Shown piece by piece: positions 1 to 6,192 of a stretch of DNA of 7,760 bases. A program made the translations under genes and the position numbers. A model generated the notes under the pieces. The model made no database searches. It was not told the DNA's origin and worked only from the letters and a program-made list of their open reading frames with translations. Source of the DNA: JBFMFE01 sp040752295 (GTDB taxonomy: Bacteria > UBP15 > UBA6099 > JBFMBQ01); assembly GCA_040752295.1 (NCBI GenBank), contig JBFMFE010000203.1, forward strand, positions 1 to 7,760, given 5' to 3'. Within the stretch, counting starts at the first letter, position 1; each line of letters begins with the position of its first letter.

Positions 1-407
1 TTCTTTTCCGCCTTCTGCTCGTCCTTCTTTTCCCTGTCTTTGCCCTCGTCCGCTTTCTCCTTTTCCTTCTTCTCATCTTTGCGCCCCGCCAGCGCCACGT
101 CGTCCATCTCCTCCGCCCTGCCCTCGACAAGCTCGGCGAAGGTGAAGAAGTCGCCGACTTTCGCCGCTTTGAGTCTGCCGACCGTTTCTCCCTTCACCCT
201 CACCTCGAAATAATCTCCTTCCCTGACCCCGTCCTTCGACCCGGCGTAGATAAGGAACCGCCCGTCGTCGGTCTTGAGGTTGATCTTCGCGGTGAGTTCC
301 GCAGCGGCTGCCGCGCCTGCTAAAAAGAAAATAAGCGCCGCGGCGAACGCCGGGCGCGCCGTCCTGCACGTCAATTTTCCCCCGTTTTCACTCATGCGGC
401 GAACCAT
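1..407 (-). CDS. Exported protein with Lys/Glu-rich tail (partial, 3' end outside window)
   Basis: The reading frame is open from the left edge and translates to a Sec-type signal peptide followed by a compact domain and a charged tail. The signal peptide has a basic n-region containing RR, a hydrophobic core AFAAALIFFLAG and an Ala-rich cleavage zone before ELTAK. The mature part (about 70 residues) has the pattern YAGSKDGVREGDYFEV...VGRLKAAKVGDFFTFAELVEG. This resembles small beta-barrel modules that follow a 'G-x-x-D-G-V-x-x-G-D-x-F-x-V' pattern, as in FlgT-C-like domains; the resemblance is by eye only. A run of alternating Lys and Glu/Asp then continues to the edge. Start choice is uncertain. 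ATG 407 and ATG 395 give normal signal peptides. ATG 455 overlaps the upstream phosphorylase stop as ATGA but would put about 48 residues before the cleavage site. None has a clear Shine-Dalgarno. It is the last visible gene of the trxB operon. Function unknown. Confidence 0.72.
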   Translation of the reverse strand, partial: MVRRMSENGGKLTCRTARPAFAAALIFFLAGAAAAAELTAKINLKTDDGRFLIYAGSKDGVREGDYFEVRVKGETVGRLKAAKVGDFFTFAELVEGRAEEMDDVALAGRKDEKKEKEKADEGKDREKKDEQKAEK

Positions 408-451
408 TGGACTGCCGGCGGCGATGCCCATCGTGAAGTATATCAGAGCCG

Positions 452-1273
452 TCATATTCCCGAAAGGAGGCGGAGCACGACGGTGGTGAGCATGGGTTCG
501 GCTTCCTCGGCGGTCTTTATGATCTCCTTGATGTCCGCCGGTTTGAGGCGGTCCGGGATGCACATGTCGGTGATGCACGATATGCCGAAGACCCTCATCC
601 CCGCCTGCTTTGCAACGATCACTTCGGGGACGGTGGACATGCCGACGGCGTCGGCTCCCATTCTGATGAACATGCGGTACTCGGCGGCGGTTTCGAGGCA
701 GGGACCGGTGACCGCCAGATAGACCCCCCGGTGGCAGCGGACGCCTTCCTTCAGCGCTATCCCCATGCCCTCGCGTACCAGGGCGCGGTCGTACGGCTCA
801 GACATGTCCGGGAACCGCGGACCGAGCCGCTCGTCGTTAACGCCGATCAGCGGGTTGACGCCCGTCAGGTTTATGTGATCGTCAATGATCATGAGATCGC
901 CGGCTTCGAAATACCTGTTCAGCCCGCCGGCGGCGTTCGAGACGAGGAGCGTCTCAACTCCCAGTTCCTTCATAACCCTCACCGGGAAAGTCACCTGTGC
1001 GGGGGTGTATCCCTCGTACAGGTGGAACCGCCCCTGCATCGCGACCACCTTCACGCCCTCGATGGTCCCGAAGATAAGGTTTCCCTCGTGGGTCTCGACC
1101 GTCGAGACCGGGAACCCGGGGACGTCGCCGTAACCGATGCGCGCGGCTTCCTGTATCCCGGAGGCGATCCTGCCCATCCCGGTGCCGAGGATTATCCCCG
1201 CCCGCGGTTTGAAATCGGTCCTCGTCCTGATGAACCCAACGGTTTCCTGAATCCTCTCGTAAAGTCCTTTCAT
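452..1273 (-). CDS. punA: Purine nucleoside phosphorylase, trimeric class I
   Basis: Cytosolic purine salvage enzyme that splits purine (deoxy)ribonucleosides with phosphate into free base and (deoxy)ribose-1-phosphate. The 273 residues match the usual length of trimeric PNPs. Visible motifs in order: phosphate loop GTGMG (30-34), THEG (61-64), GRFHLYEGY (81-89), NAAGGLN (113-119), GPRFPDMSEPYD (151-162), GPCLETAAEYR (190-200, with the base-binding Glu at 194) and GADAVGMSTVPE (206-217). The purine-contacting position in ISCITDMC is Asp236, where human PNP has Asn243; this may widen the range to 6-aminopurines. ATG 1273 is chosen because AGGGTGA (1279-1285) lies 5 bases upstream. An in-frame GTG at 1282 falls inside that Shine-Dalgarno and is rejected. 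The gene lies 59 bases downstream of trxB in the same direction, so co-transcription is likely. An MTAP-type activity is less likely, because the overall motifs are those of PNP. Confidence 0.94.
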   Translation of the reverse strand: MKGLYERIQETVGFIRTRTDFKPRAGIILGTGMGRIASGIQEAARIGYGDVPGFPVSTVETHEGNLIFGTIEGVKVVAMQGRFHLYEGYTPAQVTFPVRVMKELGVETLLVSNAAGGLNRYFEAGDLMIIDDHINLTGVNPLIGVNDERLGPRFPDMSEPYDRALVREGMGIALKEGVRCHRGVYLAVTGPCLETAAEYRMFIRMGADAVGMSTVPEVIVAKQAGMRVFGISCITDMCIPDRLKPADIKEIIKTAEEAEPMLTTVVLRLLSGI

Positions 1274-1332
1274 GGTTTTCACCCTGACGAATCAGTGCTT
1301 CGCCCGGCGCGTTCGCCTTTCGTCAATTTTTT

Positions 1333-2271
1333 TCAGCGCCCGCGCTCCTGCATGTACCTCTCGGCGGAAAGAACCGCCTCCGAGCCGTCCGCGCAGGCGG
1401 TGATTATCTGCCTGTTGCTTATGCGGCGCACGTCGCCCGCGGCGAACACCCCGGGCATCGAGGTCTGCATGTCCCCGCCGGTTATCACGAAACCCTGCTC
1501 GTTGAGCCGTATCTTTTCAGGGTCAACGAACCCGGTGTTGGGGACAAAACCCACGTAAATGAAAACACCGCCGCACGGTATCGCCGTCTCCCCACCCGTC
1601 TTGACGCTCCTGACCACGAGCGCCTCGACGGCGTCCCCGCCGCGGATTTCGATGGGGACGTGACTCCACACGAACTCGATGTTCTTCGTCCCGAACGCGG
1701 CGTCCCGGGCGACCCTCCTCGCCCGCAGTTCGTCGCGACGGTGCACGACCTTCACCTTCGAGCACAGCTTGCTGAGGTACACCGCCTCCTCGACCGCCGA
1801 GTCGCCGCCGCCGACCACGCACACCTCCCGACCGCGGAAGAATGCGCCGTCGCATATCGCGCAGTACGACACCCCCTTCCCGGCAAATTCTTCCTCGCCC
1901 GGGATGCCGATCTTTCCGGGCAGCGCCCCCGTGGCGATCAGCACGGTGCCCGCGCGCACCGCCTCCCCCCCGACCCGAACCATCAGGTATCCGTCCTCCC
2001 CGCGTTCGCCGATCCCCTCCACCTCGCCATACGCCACCTCCGCGCCGAAACGCTCCGCCTGCTTCAGCATCAGGTCCGCAAGCCGGGGACCGGCGACTCC
2101 CTCCGGAAAACCGGGATAGTTGTCAACCTGCTCCGTGTTGTGAAGCTGACCGCCGGGCGGACCGTGGTCCACCGCGAGCGTGGTCATGCCCGCCCTCGAC
2201 GCGTAGAGGACAGCCGTCAACCCGGCGGGTCCCGCGCCGAGACTCACGAAATCGTAGTTTTCCCGCTTCAC
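1333..2271 (-). CDS. trxB: Thioredoxin reductase (NADPH)
   Basis: Flavoenzyme that passes electrons from NADPH through FAD and a redox disulfide to thioredoxin in the cytosol. It has 312 residues, typical of the low-molecular-weight bacterial type. Motifs in order: FAD-binding LGAGPAG (11-17), GGQL (40-43), the ENYPGF-like DNYPGFPEG (50-58), ATGA (113-116), active-site disulfide CAIC followed by DG (137-142), NADPH-binding GGGDSA (154-159), the 2'-phosphate-binding HRRDELRA (177-184), and the second FAD motif GVFAAGDVR (274-282). All key residues are present. The start is GTG 2271, 6 bases after a Shine-Dalgarno-like GGTGAG (2278-2283). The gene is first in the minus-strand operon, with a recognisable promoter just upstream, and is divergent from the symporter gene. 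A ferredoxin-dependent relative is unlikely given the intact HRRxxxRA motif. Confidence 0.96.
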   Translation of the reverse strand: MKRENYDFVSLGAGPAGLTAVLYASRAGMTTLAVDHGPPGGQLHNTEQVDNYPGFPEGVAGPRLADLMLKQAERFGAEVAYGEVEGIGERGEDGYLMVRVGGEAVRAGTVLIATGALPGKIGIPGEEEFAGKGVSYCAICDGAFFRGREVCVVGGGDSAVEEAVYLSKLCSKVKVVHRRDELRARRVARDAAFGTKNIEFVWSHVPIEIRGGDAVEALVVRSVKTGGETAIPCGGVFIYVGFVPNTGFVDPEKIRLNEQGFVITGGDMQTSMPGVFAAGDVRRISNRQIITACADGSEAVLSAERYMQERGR

Positions 2272-2291
2272 CCCGTTCTCACCAACAACAT

Positions 2292-2320
2292 AAGATAATT
2301 GTTCGACCGGCGGCGGTCAA
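2292..2320 (-). promoter_or_regulatory. sigma70-type promoter of trxB operon
   Basis: On the minus strand a -35 TTGACC (2315-2320) is separated by exactly 17 bases from a -10 TATCTT (2292-2297). The expected start is near 2285, giving a leader of about 14 bases that contains the GGTGAG ribosome-binding site of trxB. A dyad GACCG-GCGG-CGGTC (2305-2318) fills most of the spacer and overlaps the -35, so a bound protein there would compete with RNA polymerase; this is inference. Confidence 0.6.
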
Positions 2321-2362
2321 TCGCCCGCCGAATCCGGACGAGCGCGAACGAGACCCGTGCGC

Positions 2363-2374
2363 TATATTTATAAC
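2363..2374 (+). promoter_or_regulatory. -10 region of symporter gene (possible leaderless start)
   Basis: Two overlapping -10-like boxes, TATATT (2363-2368) and TATAAC (2369-2374), stand out in otherwise GC-rich DNA. Using the second, transcription would begin about 3 bases before ATG 2384, with no room for a Shine-Dalgarno, and none is seen. No good -35 is visible at the right distance, so the call rests on the -10 alone. Confidence 0.4.
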
Positions 2375-2383
2375 CGTCCCGGC

Positions 2384-3712
2384 ATGGCGAATGACGCAGG
2401 CAGGCTGACGCTGTTTCAGAAAATCACCTTCTCCACCGGAGAATGCGCGAATTCGATATTGAACATCTCTTTCGTGCTGTGGAGCATGTTCTTCTACGCC
2501 CCGCCCCAGGACGAACGGCACATGGCGCCGCTCATCCCCGTGCTCCTCGCGGGCGCGGCGATGAGCGTGGGAAAGGTGGTGGACGCGGTCACCGACCCCC
2601 TCGTTGCGTACTGGAGCGACAGGTGCGGTTCACGGTGGGGTCGCCGCAAGCCCTTCATCGCCGTCTCGGCGCCGCTGCTTTTCCTCGTGTTCGTCCTCCT
2701 GTGGACGCCGCCCGTGAGAGAAGAATCACTCGTCAACCTGGCGTACCTCGCGTTCATGGTCTCCGCCTTCTGGTCGCTCTTCACGGCGGTGAGGATACCG
2801 TACGTCTCACTGATCCCGGAGATCGCGGTCACCTCCGAAGAAAGGGTGAACCTGTCGGCGTGGATCGCCGTGATGATGATCGCCGGCAACGCGGCGGGGA
2901 TGCTCGGATCGTCGTACCTTGTCGGGAGATTTTCCTTCCCGGTCATGGGCGCCGCGTGCGGCGCAGTCTGCCTCGTCTGCTGGTACACGTCAATCTCCTT
3001 CGTGAGGGAAAAGAAGTTCGAGACGAGCGATTTCGGGAAGTTCAATCTCTACAAGGCCGTGGCGACAACGTTGAGGAACAAACCGTTTCTCGTTTTTCTG
3101 TACGCCTTTTTCTCGTTTCAGCTCGGGTTCAACCTTCTCACCGGCGGGATGGCTTACATCGTCAGGGTCATACTCGGAATGTCCAGCGGCGCCGTGGGAA
3201 CCATATTCCTCGCCTGCTTTGCCTCCGTCCTCGCCTTCACGCCGGTCGTAACCGCGCTTGCCAAACGTTTCGGCAAAAAGAAAATCTTCTCCGTCTCGAT
3301 TTTCATGATCTCCGTGTTCCTCTGTTTCACTTTCTTCGTCGGCAGGGACTACGTGCCCTCAACCGTGCAGACGCAGATATACGTCCTCATGGCGCTGATG
3401 GGGTTTCCCGTCGCCGGTTTCTTCATACTCCCGAACGCCATCACCGCGGACATCGTTGACCACGACGAGAAAGCGACCGGACTGAGGCGCGAGGCGATCT
3501 ACTACGGCATGAGCGGGTTCGTGTGGAAGCTCGCGATAGCCTTCTCGGCGACGCTCATGGGCTGGCTGTTCCACGGATACGGCTACGCGAGCCAGTGCGA
3601 CATGGGGATCAGGTTCCTCGGTCCCGTCTCGTCGCTGTTCATCTTCATTTCGTTTCTCGTGTTTCAGTTTTACACGCTCGGCGAGGAAGTCTCCGGCTCG
3701 GAGACCGACTGA
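2384..3712 (+). CDS. GPH-family (MelB-like) cation:sugar symporter, MFS_2
   Basis: Inner-membrane secondary transporter of the glycoside-pentoside-hexuronide:cation symporter family, a branch of the MFS superfamily. Members move sugars or related solutes with Na+ or H+. The 442 residues contain about 12 hydrophobic segments. The signature DAVTDPLVAYWSDR-x3-SRWGRRKPFI (67-92) holds Asp67 and Asp71, matching the MelB cation-site pair Asp55/Asp59 and followed by the conserved loop 2-3 basic motif. The second half has the family motif ADIVDHDEKATGLRREAIYYG (about 355-375). The substrate cannot be read from the sequence: no glycosidase, kinase or sugar regulator lies nearby. ATG 2384 is chosen over GTG 2357 because the latter overlaps the only plausible -10 boxes and adds nine non-family residues. 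The 3' end overlaps by 43 bases an ORF on the other strand that extends into an AT-rich island. Confidence 0.9.
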   Translation: MANDAGRLTLFQKITFSTGECANSILNISFVLWSMFFYAPPQDERHMAPLIPVLLAGAAMSVGKVVDAVTDPLVAYWSDRCGSRWGRRKPFIAVSAPLLFLVFVLLWTPPVREESLVNLAYLAFMVSAFWSLFTAVRIPYVSLIPEIAVTSEERVNLSAWIAVMMIAGNAAGMLGSSYLVGRFSFPVMGAACGAVCLVCWYTSISFVREKKFETSDFGKFNLYKAVATTLRNKPFLVFLYAFFSFQLGFNLLTGGMAYIVRVILGMSSGAVGTIFLACFASVLAFTPVVTALAKRFGKKKIFSVSIFMISVFLCFTFFVGRDYVPSTVQTQIYVLMALMGFPVAGFFILPNAITADIVDHDEKATGLRREAIYYGMSGFVWKLAIAFSATLMGWLFHGYGYASQCDMGIRFLGPVSSLFIFISFLVFQFYTLGEEVSGSETD

Positions 3713-3954
3713 CGGGGGGTTTTAAACAGATTTTCTATCTTTTTTATGCCTTCTTTATTTATGAGATATTGTTCATCAGTAATCTTTTCGATTAGTCTCC
3801 CAGTTTTTCCACTTAAATCTCTAAAATCATCGAGTTTTATAATATTTTTTCTTGTATTCCTCCTGTTTTCGTATATGTCCAAAGGAAGTACCTGAAAAAC
3901 CAGCACCCCGTCTTTACCTGCCTTCTTCGTGCTTATGAGCCTCTTCTCTTCCAA
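3670..3954 (-). CDS. Hypothetical small protein in AT-rich island (possible gene remnant)
   Basis: The frame encodes about 94 residues that I do not recognise. The first 78 or so look protein-like: basic and hydrophilic, rich in Lys, Ile, Asn and Glu, with the segments LVFQVLPLDIYENRR, IIKLDDFRDL and DEQYLINKEGIKKIENLF. Codons are AT-rich, unlike every neighbouring gene. The last 15 or so residues come from reading the 3' end of the symporter gene backwards. Either the original stop has been lost, or the overlap is incidental. The best start is TTG 3954 (an in-frame TAA lies at 3961-3963, two codons before it), with no Shine-Dalgarno. No ATG is available. The missing ATG and the odd C-terminus suggest a truncated, transferred gene fragment. 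It could also be non-coding AT-rich DNA that happens to be open. Confidence 0.35.
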   Translation of the reverse strand: MEEKRLISTKKAGKDGVLVFQVLPLDIYENRRNTRKNIIKLDDFRDLSGKTGRLIEKITDEQYLINKEGIKKIENLFKTPRQSVSEPETSSPSV

Positions 3955-4024
3955 ATGTATTTATCTATTAAAAAATAACTATCTATTGAAATTGTAAAAA
4001 ACTGCTTCCATCTTTTTGATTATG
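3718..4024. other. AT-rich island in GC-rich DNA
   Basis: By hand count, bases 3721-4020 contain about 92 G/C in 300 (31%), against clearly higher GC on both sides; 4021-4080 is 77%. The change is abrupt at both ends, just after the symporter stop and just before the inverted repeat at 4028. The island contains the small minus-strand ORF and an 8-base direct repeat TATCTATT (3962-3969 and 3980-3987). I see no transposase, terminal inverted repeats or target-site duplication. Horizontal acquisition is inferred from composition only. Confidence 0.7.
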
Positions 4025-4027
4025 GCA

Positions 4028-4075
4028 GCGTCGTCCGCCGACCGCCGCCCCGAGGGCGGGACTGCGAGACGACGC
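4028..4075. repeat. Nested inverted repeat (stem within stem)
   Basis: An outer perfect 8-base stem, GCGTCGTC (4028-4035) with GACGACGC (4068-4075), encloses a perfect 6-base stem with a 3-base loop, CCGCCC-CGA-GGGCGG (4045-4059). No T-run follows on either strand, so it is a poor intrinsic terminator. It sits between the AT-rich island and the -35 of the phosphoesterase promoter and would not be part of that transcript. It could be a REP-like element, a cruciform or an end of the island. Confidence 0.55.
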
Positions 4076-4081
4076 CGTCGC

Positions 4082-4110
4082 TTGAACCGGACCGGTCCCG
4101 CGCATAAAAT
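4082..4110 (+). promoter_or_regulatory. sigma70-type promoter of phosphoesterase gene, leaderless layout
   Basis: TTGAAC (4082-4087), a 17-base spacer and TAAAAT (4105-4110) make a near-consensus promoter. The expected start is around 4117, two or three bases before ATG 4120, so the mRNA would have essentially no 5' leader. That agrees with the lack of a Shine-Dalgarno. A perfect dyad ACCGG-A-CCGGT (4086-4096) overlaps the end of the -35. Confidence 0.65.
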
Positions 4111-4119
4111 GAAACAAGA

Positions 4120-5640
4120 ATGCCGTACACGCGCCGCGAGTTCCTGAAACGCGCCGGAATGTGCGCCGCGGCTACAGGACTCGCCTACTGGGTTCCCCCC
4201 TCCGCCTGGGCGCCGGCGATGATGTCGGAGCTGGAAACCAGGGACTACCACCTCGCGTTCGCCCCACTGACCTTCCCGACGCCGTTCTTCCCCGCCATGA
4301 CGCCCCACGACGGGACTTTAGGCGTCGAATTCATCGGCACGGGGAGAGAGACGGGGTGGAACGTGATACTTGAAAACGGCGCCGCCGGCGCCTTCAGGCT
4401 GAAAGTGCAGGACGCCGGCTTCGAACGCGAGACCGGAAAGTGGAAAATCTTCGCCGATACACTCCGCGAAATCCCGCCGGAGCTTTACACGCTCAGGGTC
4501 GGACACGCCCGCGGCGAGTGGGCGAACCCGCGCGCGGTGAAAGTGATAGATGCCTTCCGCCCCGATTTCAGCTTCGCGCACGTCACAGACGTACACGTGG
4601 GATGCGCGGGAAACTTCACCGACGAGGGCTTCCCCCCGACGGAGGAAGTCTTCGGGAAGGTGATAGAGGAGATAAACCTGATCGATCCCGAGTTCGTCGT
4701 CGCCACCGGCGACATGGTGCACACGGCGGTTGACAACGCCTGGGAAGACAGGCGCATCGAGGGGAACACGGCGGAGGGTGAATACGTCCGCCTCTTCGAA
4801 CTGATGAGCCGATTCAGGGTTCCGGTCTACGTACTGCCCGGGAATCACGACATCGTCGGGACGATCGCGCCGGTGGCGCAGAGATACTGGGAGGAGCACG
4901 TCGGCAGGCGGTACTTCTCGTTCGAGTACGGGAACCGCCACTTCACCGCCCTCGACGACAGCCACCTGATGGAAGGGACGCCGTTCATGTACGCCGACAA
5001 GTTCACGCACGATCTCGAGGACGCGCAGTTGAAATGGCTGAAATCCGACCTCGCGGCGTACGGAGACAGGGCGCTGAAAGTGCTGCTGTACCACGTGCCC
5101 CTTTTCGGACGGCGCAGCACGGTGCCCGAACTGGCGATGAGCCGCGGCGTGAAAATGGCGCTTTTCGGACACGAACACTGGGACAGGGCGAAGCGCTTCG
5201 GAGACGGCTCGCTGTGGGTCGAGACCAAATCCGTGCTGGATTACGGGGGCTACCGCATCGTCCGTGTGAGAGGGGGCGACGTCGTTTCATGGAGTTCCAG
5301 GCGCGACACGCGTCCGCGAACGAAGCGGGTGCTCCTCCAGCAGAGCGCGTACGACATGGAAAAGGACAACCTCCCGCACAGGTACTCGCTGAGCGCCTTC
5401 AGGCTGAACGTCAGGGAAACGCGGCGGCGGAACGAGTACGTCGCGGTCATCGAAAACGGGCTGGACGAAACGTTCGACGGCGCGCTGCTGAGGGTGGGGA
5501 TCGGCGGCTGGAGCGGCGGCGCGCCGCGCGTGGACGGGGGAACGCTCGAGCGGACCGTCGGCTCGGGAGAAAGCGCGACGGCGTACGTACGCGCACGCGT
5601 CCCCGGCGACTCCACGGTCGAAGTGCGGGTCTTCACGTAA
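4120..5640 (+). CDS. Tat-exported calcineurin-like metallophosphoesterase
   Basis: Predicted exported or membrane-anchored phosphohydrolase with a two-metal site; its substrate (phosphomonoester, diester or nucleotide) is not evident. The N-terminus has a twin-arginine signal TRREFLKRAG (4-13), then a hydrophobic stretch and a possible cleavage after PSAWA (27-31). Residues 60-145 look like a beta-rich accessory domain. The catalytic domain (about 150-385) carries all calcineurin motifs in order: DVH (157-159), GDMVH (197-201), GNHD (241-244), YHVPLF with His325, and GHEH (350-353). About 110 further residues (400-506) form an Arg-rich, probably beta-sandwich C-terminal domain. ATG 4120 is supported by the promoter and the complete Tat motif. 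The gene stands alone between the island and a convergent cupin gene. Because folded proteins use Tat, metal loading in the cytosol before export is plausible. Confidence 0.9.
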   Translation: MPYTRREFLKRAGMCAAATGLAYWVPPSAWAPAMMSELETRDYHLAFAPLTFPTPFFPAMTPHDGTLGVEFIGTGRETGWNVILENGAAGAFRLKVQDAGFERETGKWKIFADTLREIPPELYTLRVGHARGEWANPRAVKVIDAFRPDFSFAHVTDVHVGCAGNFTDEGFPPTEEVFGKVIEEINLIDPEFVVATGDMVHTAVDNAWEDRRIEGNTAEGEYVRLFELMSRFRVPVYVLPGNHDIVGTIAPVAQRYWEEHVGRRYFSFEYGNRHFTALDDSHLMEGTPFMYADKFTHDLEDAQLKWLKSDLAAYGDRALKVLLYHVPLFGRRSTVPELAMSRGVKMALFGHEHWDRAKRFGDGSLWVETKSVLDYGGYRIVRVRGGDVVSWSSRRDTRPRTKRVLLQQSAYDMEKDNLPHRYSLSAFRLNVRETRRRNEYVAVIENGLDETFDGALLRVGIGGWSGGAPRVDGGTLERTVGSGESATAYVRARVPGDSTVEVRVFT

Positions 5641-5651
5641 GCGCCCGAAGG

Positions 5652-5676
5652 AAAAAACGGCGGCGAGGCGACCGTC
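5652..5676 (-). terminator. Intrinsic terminator of cupin gene
   Basis: Read on the minus strand, the stop codon region leads straight into a GC-rich stem (ACGGT pairing with GCCGT, with a short inner continuation) followed by six T residues (5652-5657). It lies between the two convergent stop codons. On the plus strand no T-run follows, so it should act mainly on the cupin transcript. Confidence 0.5.
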
Positions 5677-6022
5677 ACTCCCTGATCAGCACGAGAAGCA
5701 TTCGGAATCTCTCCACGGCATTGAGGGAGTGCGGCTCACCCGCGGGCATAACGATCATCTGTCCGCTGTTCACGCGATACATCCGCCCGGATATGACCAC
5801 TTCCGCCGACCCGTCGAACACGTACACCAGCGCGTCGAACGGCGCCGTGTGCTCGCTCAAGCCCTGCCCCTCGTCGAACGCGAACACCGTCACCGTCCCC
5901 TTCGTCCCTCTGACGATCTCGCGGCTCACGACGGCGCCTTCCTGGTATTCCACAAGCCCGCTCATCTCAAGAACCCTGGAGCGAATCCGTTCCCTGCCGC
6001 CCGTTTCGTTCCCGTGTTCCAC
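5675..6022 (-). CDS. Small single-domain cupin protein
   Basis: A cytosolic beta-barrel protein of 115 residues, a usual size for stand-alone cupins. Motif 1 is degenerate: SEHTAPFDALVYVFDG has one clear His (58) and Asp63 instead of the full HxH...E set. Motif 2 is clear: GQMIVMPAGEPHSLN (about 87-101) with His98. The segment LVEYQEGAVVSREIV is familiar from a common group of small cupins without an assigned reaction; binding of a metal or small ligand is inferred. GTG 6022 is chosen because GGAGGG (6030-6035) lies 7 bases upstream. ATG 5965 would cut family-like residues before LVEYQ, and ATG 6085 would add about 21 non-family residues with AT-rich third positions. The gene ends in its own terminator, converging on the phosphoesterase gene. 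Confidence 0.82.
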   Translation of the reverse strand: MEHGNETGGRERIRSRVLEMSGLVEYQEGAVVSREIVRGTKGTVTVFAFDEGQGLSEHTAPFDALVYVFDGSAEVVISGRMYRVNSGQMIVMPAGEPHSLNAVERFRMLLVLIRE

Positions 6023-6029
6023 GCCGCAA

Positions 6030-6035
6030 CCCTCC
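6030..6035 (-). promoter_or_regulatory. Ribosome-binding site deciding the cupin start
   Basis: GGAGGG on the minus strand, 7 bases before GTG 6022, is the strongest Shine-Dalgarno in the window and is the reason for preferring the GTG over the two in-frame ATGs. Confidence 0.6.
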
Positions 6036-6039
6036 CCCG

Positions 6040-6049
6040 GACAATTGTC
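6040..6049. promoter_or_regulatory. Palindrome in cupin leader, candidate operator
   Basis: GACAATTGTC is a perfect 10-base palindrome, AT-centred in GC-rich DNA. It lies between a minus-strand -10-like TACAAT (6087-6092) and the cupin ribosome-binding site, inside the probable 5' leader. A repressor site is possible; there is no second copy in the window. Confidence 0.3.
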
Positions 6050-6180
6050 AAACCACGGTAAAACCCTGCGTTCAGCGATTGACATAATTGTACCGCGCGC
6101 CGCCGCCGCCGGGGCGGGCTGCCGCCGCGCGGTGACACGGCGCACGCCCCGCGCGGGTTTCGCCGCGAAGGCATATCACT

Positions 6181-6186
6181 TAAAAT
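6181..6186 (+). promoter_or_regulatory. -10 box of the 461-residue gene, leaderless layout
   Basis: TAAAAT ends 6 bases before ATG 6193, so transcription would begin at or next to the start codon. It is the same hexamer as in the phosphoesterase promoter. No convincing -35 is seen 16-18 bases upstream. Confidence 0.42.
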
Positions 6187-6192
6187 TCAGTC

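Noticed and set aside
731..1558. Long plus-strand frame of 275 codons
   Set aside because: It runs antisense through the phosphorylase and trxB genes, both with full family motifs; the translation has no family features and starts and ends within their coding regions.
2357..2383. Upstream GTG start for the symporter
   Set aside because: It overlaps the AT-rich -10 boxes, lacks a Shine-Dalgarno and adds nine residues not typical of the family.
2443..3459. Plus-strand frame of 338 codons inside the symporter gene
   Set aside because: The translation is Arg/His-rich with no hydrophobic segments, while the other frame gives a complete GPH transporter.
3979..4308. Minus-strand frame ending in MEAVFYNFNR inside the AT-rich island
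   Set aside because: Only the last 15 codons look coding; the rest is antisense to the phosphoesterase signal region and through the inverted repeat. It may be a trace of an older gene but cannot be supported.
6045..6050. Consensus -35 TTGACA on the minus strand before the cupin gene
   Set aside because: No -10 box lies 16-18 bases downstream, and transcription from it would begin after the GTG start. The match is part of the palindrome GACAATTGTC.
6023..6145. N-terminal extension of the cupin from ATG 6085 or further upstream
   Set aside because: Third positions are much less GC-rich than in the rest of the gene, no ribosome-binding site is present, and a -10-like TACAAT lies two bases before ATG 6085.
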